Source: Nocardioides sp. (GTDB lineage Bacteria; Actinomycetota; Actinomycetes; Propionibacteriales; Nocardioidaceae). Taken from it: a stretch of DNA of 51,492 nucleotides. Under the pieces are notes generated by a model. It did no database searches, was not told the origin of the DNA, and saw only the letters and a list, made by a program, of their open reading frames with translations. Shown here piece by piece: positions 25,673 to 33,541 of the stretch. Each line of letters opens with the position of its first letter. The first letter of the stretch is position 1. Made by a program: the position numbers and the translations under genes. Location: assembly GCA_030698375.1 (NCBI GenBank), contig JAUYLL010000070.1:1-51492 (forward strand), in the 5' to 3' direction.

Positions 25673-26509
25673 TCAGCCGGTGCTGGCTCCGGTGAGCGCT
25701 GGAGTGGCCTCGGTGACGCCGAGCGCACCCGGTGGACCGCTGATCGTGACGGTCTCGCCGATCTCCCGCCAGGGGCCGTCGGCGACGCGGAAGCGTGCGG
25801 TGTAGGTGACGTCGACCCGCGGCCGCAGTTGCTCGCCCGCCCCGGTGGCTCGTGCGTAGCGGTGCACCACGTCCTTCGCCGGGTACGGCGCCCCCGCCGT
25901 GGTCGTGGTGCGCGACGTCCCGTCGCCGTGGTGCCAGGTGAACTCCGACGGTGTCGCCTCAATCGTCACCGGCCGGCCCAGCAGCGTCACGTTCCGGGTC
26001 TGTGTGCTCGCGTCCGCGTAGAAGATCGTGTCGAAGTTGACCAGCGTCGTCCCCTCCGGCTGCGTCCGCGCCTGCACCTCCGGCAGTCCCATCCGCCGCA
26101 GCGCCCGCAGCACGATGGCCGGCGTCACCTCCGCCGGGGTTGCGGCTGGGGAGTCCGGCACCTCACCGGACGGCGAACAGCGGCCACCGAGGGTCACCCA
26201 CCGGTTCGAGCCGTGCTCGAGGCCCTGCAAGTGCCAGTACATCTGGCCAGGAGGGCACATCCAGGTCTGCACGCACTCGGGAATCCGGTCTGAGTGGGAG
26301 GTGCCGCATGCAGCGACGAATCGATAGTCGCGGAACGGAGCTGATCCGTCGCCAGAATGACTAACCGGTTCGGGGTTGGCGTCGCTCGATGTCGACTCCT
26401 CAAGCACAACCCAGAAGTGGTCTTCACCGGCGCCAGAATTGGAGGCCCACGACGGCGGAGTGACTAGTGCTGCCGCACTCACAAGAATCAGCACGAGCAG
26501 CGACTTCAT
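25673..26509 (-). CDS. secreted hypothetical protein with PKD-like domain, partner of DUF6318 lipoprotein
   Basis: 278 aa starting MKSLLVLILVSAAALVTPPSWA, a clear Sec signal peptide cleaved near residue 22. The middle has conserved-looking cysteines (AACGTS, PECVQTWMCPPG, GGRCSP). The last ~100 residues resemble a PKD-type beta sandwich (TIEATPSEFTWHHGDG, VVHRYA, VDVTYTARFRV). The ATG overlaps the stop of the upstream lipoprotein gene as ATGA, so the two are translated together. Function unknown. Proteins of this kind commonly accompany DUF6318 lipoproteins in Nocardioides-like genomes. Confidence 0.7.
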   Translation of the reverse strand: MKSLLVLILVSAAALVTPPSWASNSGAGEDHFWVVLEESTSSDANPEPVSHSGDGSAPFRDYRFVAACGTSHSDRIPECVQTWMCPPGQMYWHLQGLEHGSNRWVTLGGRCSPSGEVPDSPAATPAEVTPAIVLRALRRMGLPEVQARTQPEGTTLVNFDTIFYADASTQTRNVTLLGRPVTIEATPSEFTWHHGDGTSRTTTTAGAPYPAKDVVHRYARATGAGEQLRPRVDVTYTARFRVADGPWREIGETVTISGPPGALGVTEATPALTGASTG

Positions 26510-27066
26510 CGGGCACCCCTGGGAAGGAATGAAACGACCCGCCAACTGCGGTGTTCGTATCGAAGCGACATCGCGGCAGCACGCTCGGTGGGTTTGCTGG
26601 TTGTGGCTTCTGCACCTTTCTTGTGCGTCACGGTTGAGCGGCCGAGAGAGATCAAAACAGTCACTGGAACATCTGAACTTCCGCCCACGTCAGCGACTTG
26701 AACCCGCTGGGCTGCCCATCGACCGCCCTCGACGCGGCCCCCGTCTTTGTAGATGGATTCGATTTCAGACGTGATCGCCGTGCAGCCGGAGCACTCTCGT
26801 CTCGCAAGCGTGCTGACCTGGTCGGTCTCCCCAGTTGAGAACGCCACGCTCAGTGCCTCGAAGTAGTGCCGAACAAACGCCTCCGCCCCCTCAGGCGTGT
26901 TCTCCTTCGCCTCGTCCGGCATCTCCGGCGCAGCGTCAGCAGATGGCGACGCGCTGGGGGAGGAGTCGGCGTCGAGCGGCGCCGGCTCCGGGTTGTCGCT
27001 GCAGCCGGCGAGCAGCGCCAGGCTGGCGACCGCGGCGGTGAGCGCGCGGCGTACTGGGCGGTTCAT
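26506..27066 (-). CDS. DUF6318 family lipoprotein
   Basis: 186 aa. A basic N terminus and hydrophobic stretch end in the lipobox LLAGC with Cys22, so it is probably lipidated and anchored outside the membrane. A Ser/Pro/Ala/Asp-rich linker (about 23-55) leads to the DUF6318 domain (EGAEAFVRHYFEALSVAFSTG onward), containing a CxxC pair (RRECSGCTAI) and a WRVVSFLP ending. The fold resembles SnoaL/NTF2-like domains, and the function is unknown. GGGAG precedes the ATG by 6 nt. Codon use in the middle is less GC-rich than in the neighbours, hinting at different ancestry. Confidence 0.8.
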   Translation of the reverse strand: MNRPVRRALTAAVASLALLAGCSDNPEPAPLDADSSPSASPSADAAPEMPDEAKENTPEGAEAFVRHYFEALSVAFSTGETDQVSTLARRECSGCTAITSEIESIYKDGGRVEGGRWAAQRVQVADVGGSSDVPVTVLISLGRSTVTHKKGAEATTSKPTERAAAMSLRYEHRSWRVVSFLPRGAR

Positions 27067-27190
27067 CTGGGTCTCCCGTCGTCCCGAGACGTGCTGCGTC
27101 CGGCCGAGCGGGGAGGTCGGACGAGCGGAAACCTACCGACCCGGCGCCGTCCCGACCACCGTCAGCCCAGGATCTGGGGATCGTCGTGCA

Positions 27191-27215
27191 ACAACTGCGC
27201 ACCGTGCGCAGTTGT
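27191..27215. repeat. perfect 11-bp inverted repeat, copy 1
   Basis: The arms ACAACTGCGCA (27191-27201) and TGCGCAGTTGT (27205-27215) are exact reverse complements around a CCG spacer. This could be an operator palindrome or an RNA hairpin with a triloop. A second copy follows at 27244, 51 bp centre to centre. Confidence 0.8.
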
Positions 27216-27243
27216 GGGGCCCATGAGGCCATCGACCAGCGAG

Positions 27244-27264
27244 AACTGCGCACGGTGTGCAGTT
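27244..27264. repeat. 9-bp inverted repeat, copy 2 (one mismatch)
   Basis: AACTGCGCA and TGTGCAGTT around CGG match copy 1 except for one base in the right arm. It lies 56 nt before the ATG of the DUF559-like gene. Confidence 0.75.
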
Positions 27265-27320
27265 TCAGTGCCTGTGGACGACTGCCGCGGGATATGCGGC
27301 ACCCGCGACACGATCCGGCG

Positions 27321-28232
27321 ATGCCGTTCGACCCGCGTCAACCGTTCACCCGCGCCGACGCGCTTGCTGCCGGTCTCAGCGACAACGCCCTACGCGGACG
27401 CGGCTTCGTGACACTTCTGCGCGGCGTCTACGTCTCTGCCGAGGTCCGGGTCGGCGCGTGGGAGCGCGCCGCGGCGGCTCTGCGGGCCGTGGGGGAGTCG
27501 GCGTGCGTGACCGGCCTGACGGCGGTCCATGTCCTCGGCCTTCCCGCGCCGGCCCCACCGGAGGCGGCCGAGGTGGCGGTACCCACCGCCGCCGAGCGTC
27601 GACGTCGCGCGGGTCTGCACGTCCGTGTGGCGCCAGGACCGACGATCCGGCACCGCGGGTTGCGGTTACGCCACCCTGCCTCGCTGTTCGTCGAGCTGGC
27701 GGGGCGCCTGACGCTGGTCGACCTGGTCGTCCTGGGTGACGCGATGGTGCGCAAGGGATTGGTCACCTGCGCGGACCTTCGACACGCGGCGACCAGCGGC
27801 CCCGACCCGTCGGGGCTTGCCGGGCGCGCCGCGGACCTGGTCCGCGAGCGGGTGGACTCGCCGATGGAGTCGCGGCTGCGGATGCTGCTCGTGCTCGCCG
27901 GGCTGCCCGAACCGACCGTCGACCACCAGGTCCGGCGGGCCGACGGGACGATCCGCTACCGCTTCGACCTCAGCTACCCGGTCCTCAAGGTCGCCATCGA
28001 GTACGACGGCCAACACCACCGTGCCGACCTCGACCGGTGGGACTCCGACGTCCTCCGACACGACTGGTTCACCGCGCACGGCTGGCTTCGCGTGGATGTC
28101 GTCGCGCGGGGGATCTTCCAGCGTCCGGGGGAGACCGTCGACCGGGTGGCGCGGGTCCTGGTCCAGCGCGGGTGGCGTGGTCGGCCGACAGAGGGGTGGC
28201 GGCCGCACTTCCCCGAGCGCGCGGCGGCATGA
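27321..28232 (+). CDS. DUF559-like (VSR/nuclease-fold) protein with AbiEi-like N terminus
   Basis: 303 aa from this ATG. The N-terminal ~75 residues (FTRADALAAGLSDNALRGRGFVTLLRGVYVS) resemble the winged-helix and following domain of AbiEi-type antitoxins. The C-terminal third (ESRLRMLLVLAGLPEPTVDHQV, RYRFDLSYPVLKVAIEYDGQHH, RHDWFTAHGWLRVDVVARGI) matches the DUF559/VSR-like endonuclease fold, with the Asp-Leu and Glu-Tyr-Asp-Gly active-site pattern. Such fusions are common in actinobacteria and have no proven role. No AbiEii-type toxin is adjacent. Twin palindromes lie 57-130 nt upstream. The frame is open back to 27186, but that part lacks family similarity. Confidence 0.72.
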   Translation: MPFDPRQPFTRADALAAGLSDNALRGRGFVTLLRGVYVSAEVRVGAWERAAAALRAVGESACVTGLTAVHVLGLPAPAPPEAAEVAVPTAAERRRRAGLHVRVAPGPTIRHRGLRLRHPASLFVELAGRLTLVDLVVLGDAMVRKGLVTCADLRHAATSGPDPSGLAGRAADLVRERVDSPMESRLRMLLVLAGLPEPTVDHQVRRADGTIRYRFDLSYPVLKVAIEYDGQHHRADLDRWDSDVLRHDWFTAHGWLRVDVVARGIFQRPGETVDRVARVLVQRGWRGRPTEGWRPHFPERAAA

Positions 28233-28353
28233 TCCGCCGATCCACCCAGTTCCGACACGCCGGGTCGACACGCCCGGGCGGCCGCCGTACCGGCCCCTGA
28301 CCTGCGGTTTCGCGGGCTTGGCGGATCCGGCCGGACGAGATTCCCGAACCTTC

Positions 28354-28382
28354 TTGCACTCCTGGTGGGGGAGGCCTACGGT
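28354..28382 (+). promoter_or_regulatory. putative nrdR-nrdJ promoter
   Basis: TTGCAC and TACGGT are separated by 17 nt, in the TTGNNN-N17-TANNNT pattern. The NrdR boxes begin 4 nt downstream, at the expected transcription start, where repressor would block initiation. Confidence 0.5.
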
Positions 28383-28385
28383 TAC

Positions 28386-28401
28386 CACTACATCTAGTAG
28401 T
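28386..28401. promoter_or_regulatory. NrdR box 1
   Basis: CACTACATCTAGTAGT contains the palindrome ACTAC-ATCTA-GTAGT. It resembles the 16-bp NrdR box consensus (acaCWATATATWGTgt) and lies in the promoter of nrdR itself. Confidence 0.75.
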
Positions 28402-28416
28402 TACACCGTTGTGGTT

Positions 28417-28432
28417 TTCCACATGTAGTCCA
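28417..28432. promoter_or_regulatory. NrdR box 2
   Basis: The core ACATGTAGT (28421-28429) repeats ACATCTAGT of box 1 exactly 31 bp downstream, about three helical turns, the tandem spacing known for NrdR. The flanks are less conserved than in box 1. Confidence 0.7.
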
Positions 28433-28567
28433 CACGATGGCCGAAGTTCCCCACAGTGCAGCACCAGATGTCCCCAGTTCATCCACAGGCTCGGGCCCCT
28501 TTCCGGGCAGTTTCTGTCGGTGCCTGGTGTTGAACTCACAGAGTCCCGGAGTCGGAAGGAGCGTCAG

Positions 28568-29077
28568 ATGCACTGTCCCTACTGCCGCCACACCGACACC
28601 CGGGTGGTCGACAGCCGGGTGGGCGAGGACGGCGGAACGATCCGCCGCCGACGTACCTGCACCGAGTGCGGCAAGCGGTTCTCCACCGTCGAGCAGATGC
28701 AGCTCGTGGTGGTGAAGCGCAGCGGCGCGACCGAGCCGTTCGTCCGCGACAAGGCGATCGCCGGCGCCCGGAAGGCCTGCAAGGGCCGTCCGGTCACCGA
28801 GGACGACCTCGCGTGCCTGGGTCAGGCCGTCGAGGACGCCCTGCGCGGCGACGGATGGGCGGAGGTGCCGGCCCACGAGGTGGGTCTGGCGATCCTCGGC
28901 CCGCTCAAGGCGCTCGACGAGGTGGCCTACCTGCGGTTCGCGAGCGTCTACCGGGCCTTCGAGTCCGCCGACGACTTCGCCGACGAGATCGCCGCGCTGC
29001 GCGCCGAGCGCAGCCTCACCGAGGGCTCCCTCGCCCAGCTGGTCGAGGACGAGACCCACTCAGCCCCCAGCGGCTGA
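28568..29077 (+). CDS. nrdR: transcriptional repressor NrdR
   Basis: 169 aa. A zinc ribbon (C3, C6, C31, C34) binds DNA and is followed by an ATP-cone domain (about 46-136: [17 protein letters not shown]) that senses ATP and dATP. NrdR represses ribonucleotide reductase genes when dATP is high. The slightly long acidic tail (after about 150) is not conserved. GGAAGGAG lies 6 nt before the ATG. nrdJ follows after 101 nt on the same strand. The two tandem boxes upstream predict control of both genes together. Confidence 0.97.
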   Translation: MHCPYCRHTDTRVVDSRVGEDGGTIRRRRTCTECGKRFSTVEQMQLVVVKRSGATEPFVRDKAIAGARKACKGRPVTEDDLACLGQAVEDALRGDGWAEVPAHEVGLAILGPLKALDEVAYLRFASVYRAFESADDFADEIAALRAERSLTEGSLAQLVEDETHSAPSG

Positions 29078-29178
29078 CCACAGACTGCCCCGGTGCGCGG
29101 AGGGGAAGCCACGCGCCGGGGCGCCAAGCAATTCAGAACCAGCAACGAAGCCGGGAACCAGGGAGAAGAGGAACGCAG

Positions 29179-32040
29179 ATGACGGAGACGGTCAGCGGGA
29201 GCACCCGCCGCAAGGGCAAGGGTGCGGGCATCGCCATCGAGCGCGTGTTCAGCACCGAGGGCGTGCACCCCTACGACGAGATCACCTGGGAGCGCCGCGA
29301 CGTCGTCCAGACGAACTGGAAGACCGGCGAGGCCGTCTTCGAGCAGCGCGGCGTGGAGTTCCCCGACTTCTGGTCGGTGAACGCCTCCACGATCGTCACC
29401 ACCAAGTACTTCCGCGGCGCCGTCGGCACCGACGTGCGCGAGTGGAGCCTCAAGCAGCTCGTCGACCGGGTCGTGAAGACCTACCGCAAGGCGGGTGAGG
29501 ACCACGGCTACTTCGCCAACCCCTCGGACGCCGAGACCTTCGAGCACGAGCTCACCTGGCTCCTGGTCCACCAGTACTTCTCGTTCAACTCCCCGGTCTG
29601 GTTCAACGTCGGCACGCCGTCCCCGCAGCAGGTCTCCGCGTGCTTCATCCTCGCCGTCGACGACTCGATGGACTCGATCCTCAACTGGTACAAGGAAGAG
29701 GGCTTCATCTTCAAGGGCGGCTCCGGTGCCGGCCTGAACCTCTCCCGCATCCGCTCGTCCAAGGAGCTCCTCTCCTCCGGTGGTACGGCGTCCGGCCCGG
29801 TCTCCTTCATGCGCGGCGCTGACGCGTCCGCGGGCACCATCAAGTCCGGTGGCGCCACGCGCCGCGCGGCCAAGATGGTCGTCCTCGACGTCGACCACCC
29901 CGACATCGAGGAGTTCGTCGAGACCAAGGCGCGCGAGGAGGACAAGATCCGCGCGCTGCGCGACGCCGGCTACGACATGGACCTCGGCGGCAAGGACATC
30001 ACCTCGGTCCAGTACCAGAACGCCAACAACTCCGTGCGCGTCAGCGACGAGTTCATGACCGCGGTCGAGGAGGGCCGGGAGTTCGGCCTGCGCTCGCGCC
30101 AGACCGGCGAGGTCATCGAGACCGTCGACGCCCGCACCCTGTTCACCAAGATCTCCCAGGCCGCGTGGGCCTGCGCCGACCCGGGCCTGCAGTACGACGA
30201 CACGATCAACGACTGGCACACCAACCCCGAGACCGGGCGGATCACCGCGTCCAACCCGTGCTCGGAGTACATGAGCCTCGACAACTCCTCGTGCAACCTC
30301 GCGAGCCTGAACCTCCTGAAGTTCCTCAAGGAGGACGACACCTTCGACTCCGAGCGGTTCGCCAAGGCCGTCGAGGTGATCATCACCGCGATGGACATCT
30401 CCATCTGCTTCGCGGACTTCCCGACCGAGTCGATCGGCGACACCACCCGCGACTACCGCCAGCTCGGCATCGGCTACGCCAACCTCGGCGCGCTGCTCAT
30501 GGCCATGGGCCTGGGCTACGACTCCGACGGCGGCCGGGTGATGGCCGCGGCGATCACCTCGCTGATGACCGGCACCTCCTACAAGCGCTCCGCCGAGCTC
30601 GCCGCGGTGGTCGGCCCGTACGCCGGCTACGCCCGCAACGCCGAGGCCCACAAGCGGGTCATGCGAAAGCACCAGGCCGCCAACGACGAGGTGCGCAGCC
30701 TGCACGTCGCCGACACCGGCGTGCACAAGGCCGCGACGAAGGCCTGGGACCAGGTCGTGAAGCTGGGGGAGAAGAACGGCTACCGCAACGCGCAGGCCTC
30801 CGTTCTCGCGCCGACCGGGACCATCGGCTTCATGATGGACTGCGACACCACCGGCATCGAGCCGGACTTCTCGCTGGTCAAGTTCAAGAAGCTCGTCGGC
30901 GGCGGTTCGATGCAGATTGTCAACCAGACGGTGCCGCGGGCCCTGAAGAAGATGGGCTACCAGCAGGAGCAGATCGAGGCGATTGTCGAGTTCATCGCCG
31001 AGCACGGCCACATCATCGACGCGCCGGGCCTGAAGGCCGAGCACTACGAGGTCTTCGACACCGCGATGGGCGCTCGCTCGCTCAAGCCGATGGGCCACGT
31101 GCGGATGATGGCGGCCTGCCAGCCGTTCCTCTCCGGCGCGATCTCGAAGACGGTCAACCTTCCCGAGACGGCGACCGTCGAGGAGATCGAGGACGTCTAC
31201 CTGCAGTCCTGGAAGCTCGGCCTCAAGGCGACGGCCGTCTACCGCGACAACTGCAAGGTCGGCCAGCCGCTGGCGGACGCCAAGGCGAAGTCGAAGGACG
31301 CGCCGGAGGTCGAGACCAAGACGGTCGTCGAGTACCGCCCGACCCGCAAGCGGCTCCCCAAGAGCCGTCAGTCGCTGACCACCTCGTTCACCGTGGGCGG
31401 CGCCGAGGGCTACATGACCTCTGGTGCGCACGACGACGGCGAGCTCGGCGAGATCTTCCTCAAGCTCGGCAAGCAGGGCTCGACCCTGGCCGGAGTGATG
31501 GACGCCTTCTCGATCGCGGTCAGCATCGGCCTGCAGTACGGCGTCCCGCTGGAGACCTACGTCTCGAAGTTCACCAACCTGCGCTTCGAGCCCGCCGGCC
31601 TCACCGACGACCCGGACGTCCGGATGGCGCAGTCGATCATGGACTACATCTTCCGCCGTCTGGCGCTCGACTACCTGCCCTTCGACGACCGCGCAGGGCT
31701 CGGCATCTACTCCGCCGACGAGCGTCAGCGTCACCTCGAGACCGGCTCCTACGAGCCCGTCGTCTCCGAGGCCGAGTCGCTGAAGACGAAGCCGGTGTCC
31801 AAGGTGGCCGAGGAGAGCGAGACCGTCGGGGTCGAGACGGCCGAGGACGAGCCTTCCGTCGAGGGCATCGCCGTGGCCAAGGAGGCGCCCCAGGGCGCCC
31901 ACACCTCGGCCGAGCTCCTGGAGAAGATCACCGGCACGGCGGTCGATTCCCCGCTCTGCTTCACCTGCGGCACCAAGATGCGCCCCGCCGGCTCGTGCTT
32001 CGTGTGCGAGGGCTGCGGGAGCACCAGCGGCTGCAGCTGA
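29179..32040 (+). CDS. nrdJ: vitamin B12-dependent (class II) ribonucleoside-diphosphate reductase NrdJ
   Basis: 953 aa. Makes dNDPs using adenosylcobalamin to generate the thiyl radical, with or without oxygen. Active-site blocks are NSPVWFNVG, ACFILAVDDSMDSIL, GSGAGLNLS, and NPCSEYMSLDNSSCNLASLNL, which carries the radical Cys and the catalytic Glu. The linker after about 700 is charged. The C terminus is a zinc-ribbon-like tail (CFTCGTKM, CFVCEGCG, ending SGCS) that supplies the re-reducing cysteines. The ATG follows a GAGAAGAGG ribosome site. A strong terminator lies 130 nt after the stop. Confidence 0.97.
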   Translation: MTETVSGSTRRKGKGAGIAIERVFSTEGVHPYDEITWERRDVVQTNWKTGEAVFEQRGVEFPDFWSVNASTIVTTKYFRGAVGTDVREWSLKQLVDRVVKTYRKAGEDHGYFANPSDAETFEHELTWLLVHQYFSFNSPVWFNVGTPSPQQVSACFILAVDDSMDSILNWYKEEGFIFKGGSGAGLNLSRIRSSKELLSSGGTASGPVSFMRGADASAGTIKSGGATRRAAKMVVLDVDHPDIEEFVETKAREEDKIRALRDAGYDMDLGGKDITSVQYQNANNSVRVSDEFMTAVEEGREFGLRSRQTGEVIETVDARTLFTKISQAAWACADPGLQYDDTINDWHTNPETGRITASNPCSEYMSLDNSSCNLASLNLLKFLKEDDTFDSERFAKAVEVIITAMDISICFADFPTESIGDTTRDYRQLGIGYANLGALLMAMGLGYDSDGGRVMAAAITSLMTGTSYKRSAELAAVVGPYAGYARNAEAHKRVMRKHQAANDEVRSLHVADTGVHKAATKAWDQVVKLGEKNGYRNAQASVLAPTGTIGFMMDCDTTGIEPDFSLVKFKKLVGGGSMQIVNQTVPRALKKMGYQQEQIEAIVEFIAEHGHIIDAPGLKAEHYEVFDTAMGARSLKPMGHVRMMAACQPFLSGAISKTVNLPETATVEEIEDVYLQSWKLGLKATAVYRDNCKVGQPLADAKAKSKDAPEVETKTVVEYRPTRKRLPKSRQSLTTSFTVGGAEGYMTSGAHDDGELGEIFLKLGKQGSTLAGVMDAFSIAVSIGLQYGVPLETYVSKFTNLRFEPAGLTDDPDVRMAQSIMDYIFRRLALDYLPFDDRAGLGIYSADERQRHLETGSYEPVVSEAESLKTKPVSKVAEESETVGVETAEDEPSVEGIAVAKEAPQGAHTSAELLEKITGTAVDSPLCFTCGTKMRPAGSCFVCEGCGSTSGCS

Positions 32041-32047
32041 TGTGAAC

Positions 32048-32129
32048 GGACAGGAAATGTCCTGGATCGATGCGCCAGTAATGTCCAAAAAATGGACAGC
32101 AATGTCCGTGAATCGGTCACTGGGACATT
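32048..32129. repeat. array of six GGACA/TGTCC pentamers
   Basis: TGTCC occurs at 32058, 32082 and 32103, and GGACA at 32048, 32094 and 32123, forming palindromes with 5-, 7- and 4-nt centres. Four of the six extend to the heptamer AATGTCC (32056, 32080, 32101, and inverted at 32123), spaced 21-24 bp. The stretch is AT-richer than its surroundings. It may be an operator cluster or the remains of a transposon end. Confidence 0.7.
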
Positions 32130-32169
32130 CCTTGTCGCGGGAACCCCACCTGGAATGAGCACTTTCGAC

Positions 32170-32220
32170 GCACACCGGCCCGTCCGGCCCCATCAGGGGT
32201 GGGCCGGGCCGGTGTGCTTT
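32170..32220 (+). terminator. strong intrinsic terminator after nrdJ
   Basis: GCACACCGGCCC (32170-32181) and GGGCCGGTGTGC (32206-32217) form a perfect 12-bp stem with a 24-nt loop, followed by TTT. It should end the nrdR-nrdJ transcript. Confidence 0.85.
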
Positions 32221-32466
32221 CCTGCCGCGCCGTCGCCTCTTGGTCCAGTGGCGTCTGGGTCCCAACAGTAAGGATCGCGCCGGTTGTAGACCGCGTTGGG
32301 CACGCCAGAGTCTCCGGACTCGCCGGGGCGGTTCACCTTGATGGAACTGCACGGCATCGGGCCCTCCGGCGCCGCACGGCAGCGGACGGCTGGTCCGAAT
32401 TGACCATGGACCGCGGACTGCCATGGTTCGAGAATGAGGGGACCTTGAGACCCAGGAGGTCCAGCC
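32221..32466. other. intergenic stretch before the secreted orphan gene
   Basis: Together with the array and terminator this makes a 426-nt gap after nrdJ. The part after the terminator holds a possible -35 TTGACC (32400-32405) with a weak -10 CATGGT 16 nt on, and AGGAGG at 32454-32459 for the next gene. A minus-strand frame with a Cys/Pro-rich C terminus crosses it but runs into the terminator, so I do not call a gene. Confidence 0.45.
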
Positions 32467-33174
32467 ATGAGCCGTTTCTCCCCCCTTCTCCTGATCAAGG
32501 GCGTTGCCCTTGCCGTTGTGCTCGTGCTTGCGATCGACTACGCGTCCTTCGCCGCGACCGGGCAGAGCCTGGTGCTCGGCAAACTGAACAAGGCGAACCA
32601 GGTGACCACGATCGCGCGAACCAACGGCGGTCCCGCACTCAGCCTGGTCACCAAGCCCGGCTCACCCCCATTCAAGGTGAACCGGCCGATCAAGGTGGCG
32701 AAGCTGAACGCCGACCGTCTCGACGGCCTCCACTCGAGCCAGCTCGCCCGCCGACCGCGGGTGACCGCGCATCAGACCACCGCCTGCACGAGCCTGCCGT
32801 CGGTGACGAACGTCTTCCAGAAGATCACCGATATCGCGACCTTCACCAAGAGCGCGGACAACACCCTGGTTCGGCTCGACCTGGCCGGCCGGGTGAGGAT
32901 CGAGAGCGGGAGCGGCGGCACCGGCACGATCTTCGAGCTGCGGATCGGCGACGCGCCCACGACCCTAGGCGCGGCGAACATGCTCGTCCGGTCCGCCGAA
33001 TATGCCACTCACGTGCAACGACCGTTGTTCGGCGTCTTCAGGGACCTGCCTGCGGGGACCCACACCGTCAGTATCTGGGTGCGCGTCACTGCCGGGACGG
33101 GGACGACCGCGTACTTCGACCCCGGGTGCTGGAACTCGGCGAACGTCAACCACCTGCTGGTGACCGAGTTCTGA
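32467..33174 (+). CDS. secreted hypothetical protein
   Basis: 235 aa beginning with a hydrophobic segment (about 8-30) that is a signal peptide or anchor. The segment after it, LVLGKLNKANQVTTIARTNGGPALSLVT followed by PPFKVN, KVAKLNADRLDGLHS, is a module seen in many exported actinobacterial proteins of unknown function. The C-terminal ~130 residues look beta-rich, with one Cys pair (TACTSL and PGCWNS). AGGAGG lies 7 nt before the ATG. No function can be assigned. Confidence 0.75.
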   Translation: MSRFSPLLLIKGVALAVVLVLAIDYASFAATGQSLVLGKLNKANQVTTIARTNGGPALSLVTKPGSPPFKVNRPIKVAKLNADRLDGLHSSQLARRPRVTAHQTTACTSLPSVTNVFQKITDIATFTKSADNTLVRLDLAGRVRIESGSGGTGTIFELRIGDAPTTLGAANMLVRSAEYATHVQRPLFGVFRDLPAGTHTVSIWVRVTAGTGTTAYFDPGCWNSANVNHLLVTEF

Positions 33175-33199
33175 GCATGCGGGGTCGTCTTGAGGCCCT

Positions 33200-33541
33200 C
33201 TATCGGCCGCGAATGGTCTCGCGGGTCTCTTTGCCCTCTCCTCGTTCGAACTTGCTGGTCAAGAGGGCCTCGAGCTTGTCCGTGGCGCCACGGAGTGCTT
33301 CGTCGAGAGTCGCAGCGTGATGGGTAACTGCGACGGGGTCCATCCCCGCGGGTCGAGCCTCGATCAGGCAACGGACGTCGTCCCCTGTCGTGCGACCAGC
33401 GCTTTCGTTACGAAGATGGACCTCGACCCGCGTCAACCGGTCCTTGAACCTCGTTAGGGCACTGGCGAGGTCTGCTTCTGTCCGTTCGCTCAGGGCTGCG
33501 CTGCCTTCGACGTTCTTGTCGGTGTTGACCTGGATCTTCAT
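33200..33541 (-). CDS. short HPF/RaiA family ribosome-associated protein
   Basis: 113 aa beginning MKIQVNTDKNVEGSAALSER, with the beta-alpha layout of the HPF/YfiA domain: TRVEVHLRNES, CLIEARPAGMDPVAVTHHAATLDEALRGATDKLEALL. The C-terminal dimerisation domain of long HPF is absent, so it resembles short HPF/RaiA forms that bind idle 30S subunits. It is likely a paralogue rather than the main hibernation factor, because it lies among accessory genes. GGAG precedes the ATG by 7 nt. It follows the CBS gene by 91 nt on the same strand. Confidence 0.82.
   Translation of the reverse strand: MKIQVNTDKNVEGSAALSERTEADLASALTRFKDRLTRVEVHLRNESAGRTTGDDVRCLIEARPAGMDPVAVTHHAATLDEALRGATDKLEALLTSKFERGEGKETRETIRGR

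Larger units (their letters stand above)
28233..28567. other. intergenic region before nrdR (335 nt)
   Basis: The first ~115 nt hold no recognisable feature apart from a long-range 8-bp inverted repeat (28231-28238 with 28320-28327). The rest carries the nrdR promoter, the two NrdR boxes and a ~135-nt leader that is less GC-rich than its surroundings. No B12 riboswitch core was recognised, although the downstream enzyme is B12-dependent. Confidence 0.6.

Noticed and set aside
28231..28327. Inverted repeat GATCCGCC ... GGCGGATC after the DUF559-like gene
   Set aside because: The 81-nt loop is too long for an intrinsic terminator, and an 8-bp match is likely by chance in GC-rich DNA.
28382..28567. 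Possible cobalamin riboswitch before nrdR-nrdJ
   Set aside because: I could not find the B12-box core or the expected stems. The leader is explained by the NrdR boxes plus an unassigned stretch.
28948..32424. 1158-codon open frame on the minus strand across nrdJ
   Set aside because: It is antisense to the recognisable nrdJ gene, its product is Asp/Gly/Val/Arg-rich without domains, and long antisense frames are expected at this GC content.
32193..32498. Minus-strand frame with a Cys/Pro-rich C terminus (about 100 aa)
   Set aside because: It crosses the nrdJ terminator and the ribosome site of the next gene, has no recognised family, and lacks a convincing start. It is possibly a decayed gene end but cannot be supported.
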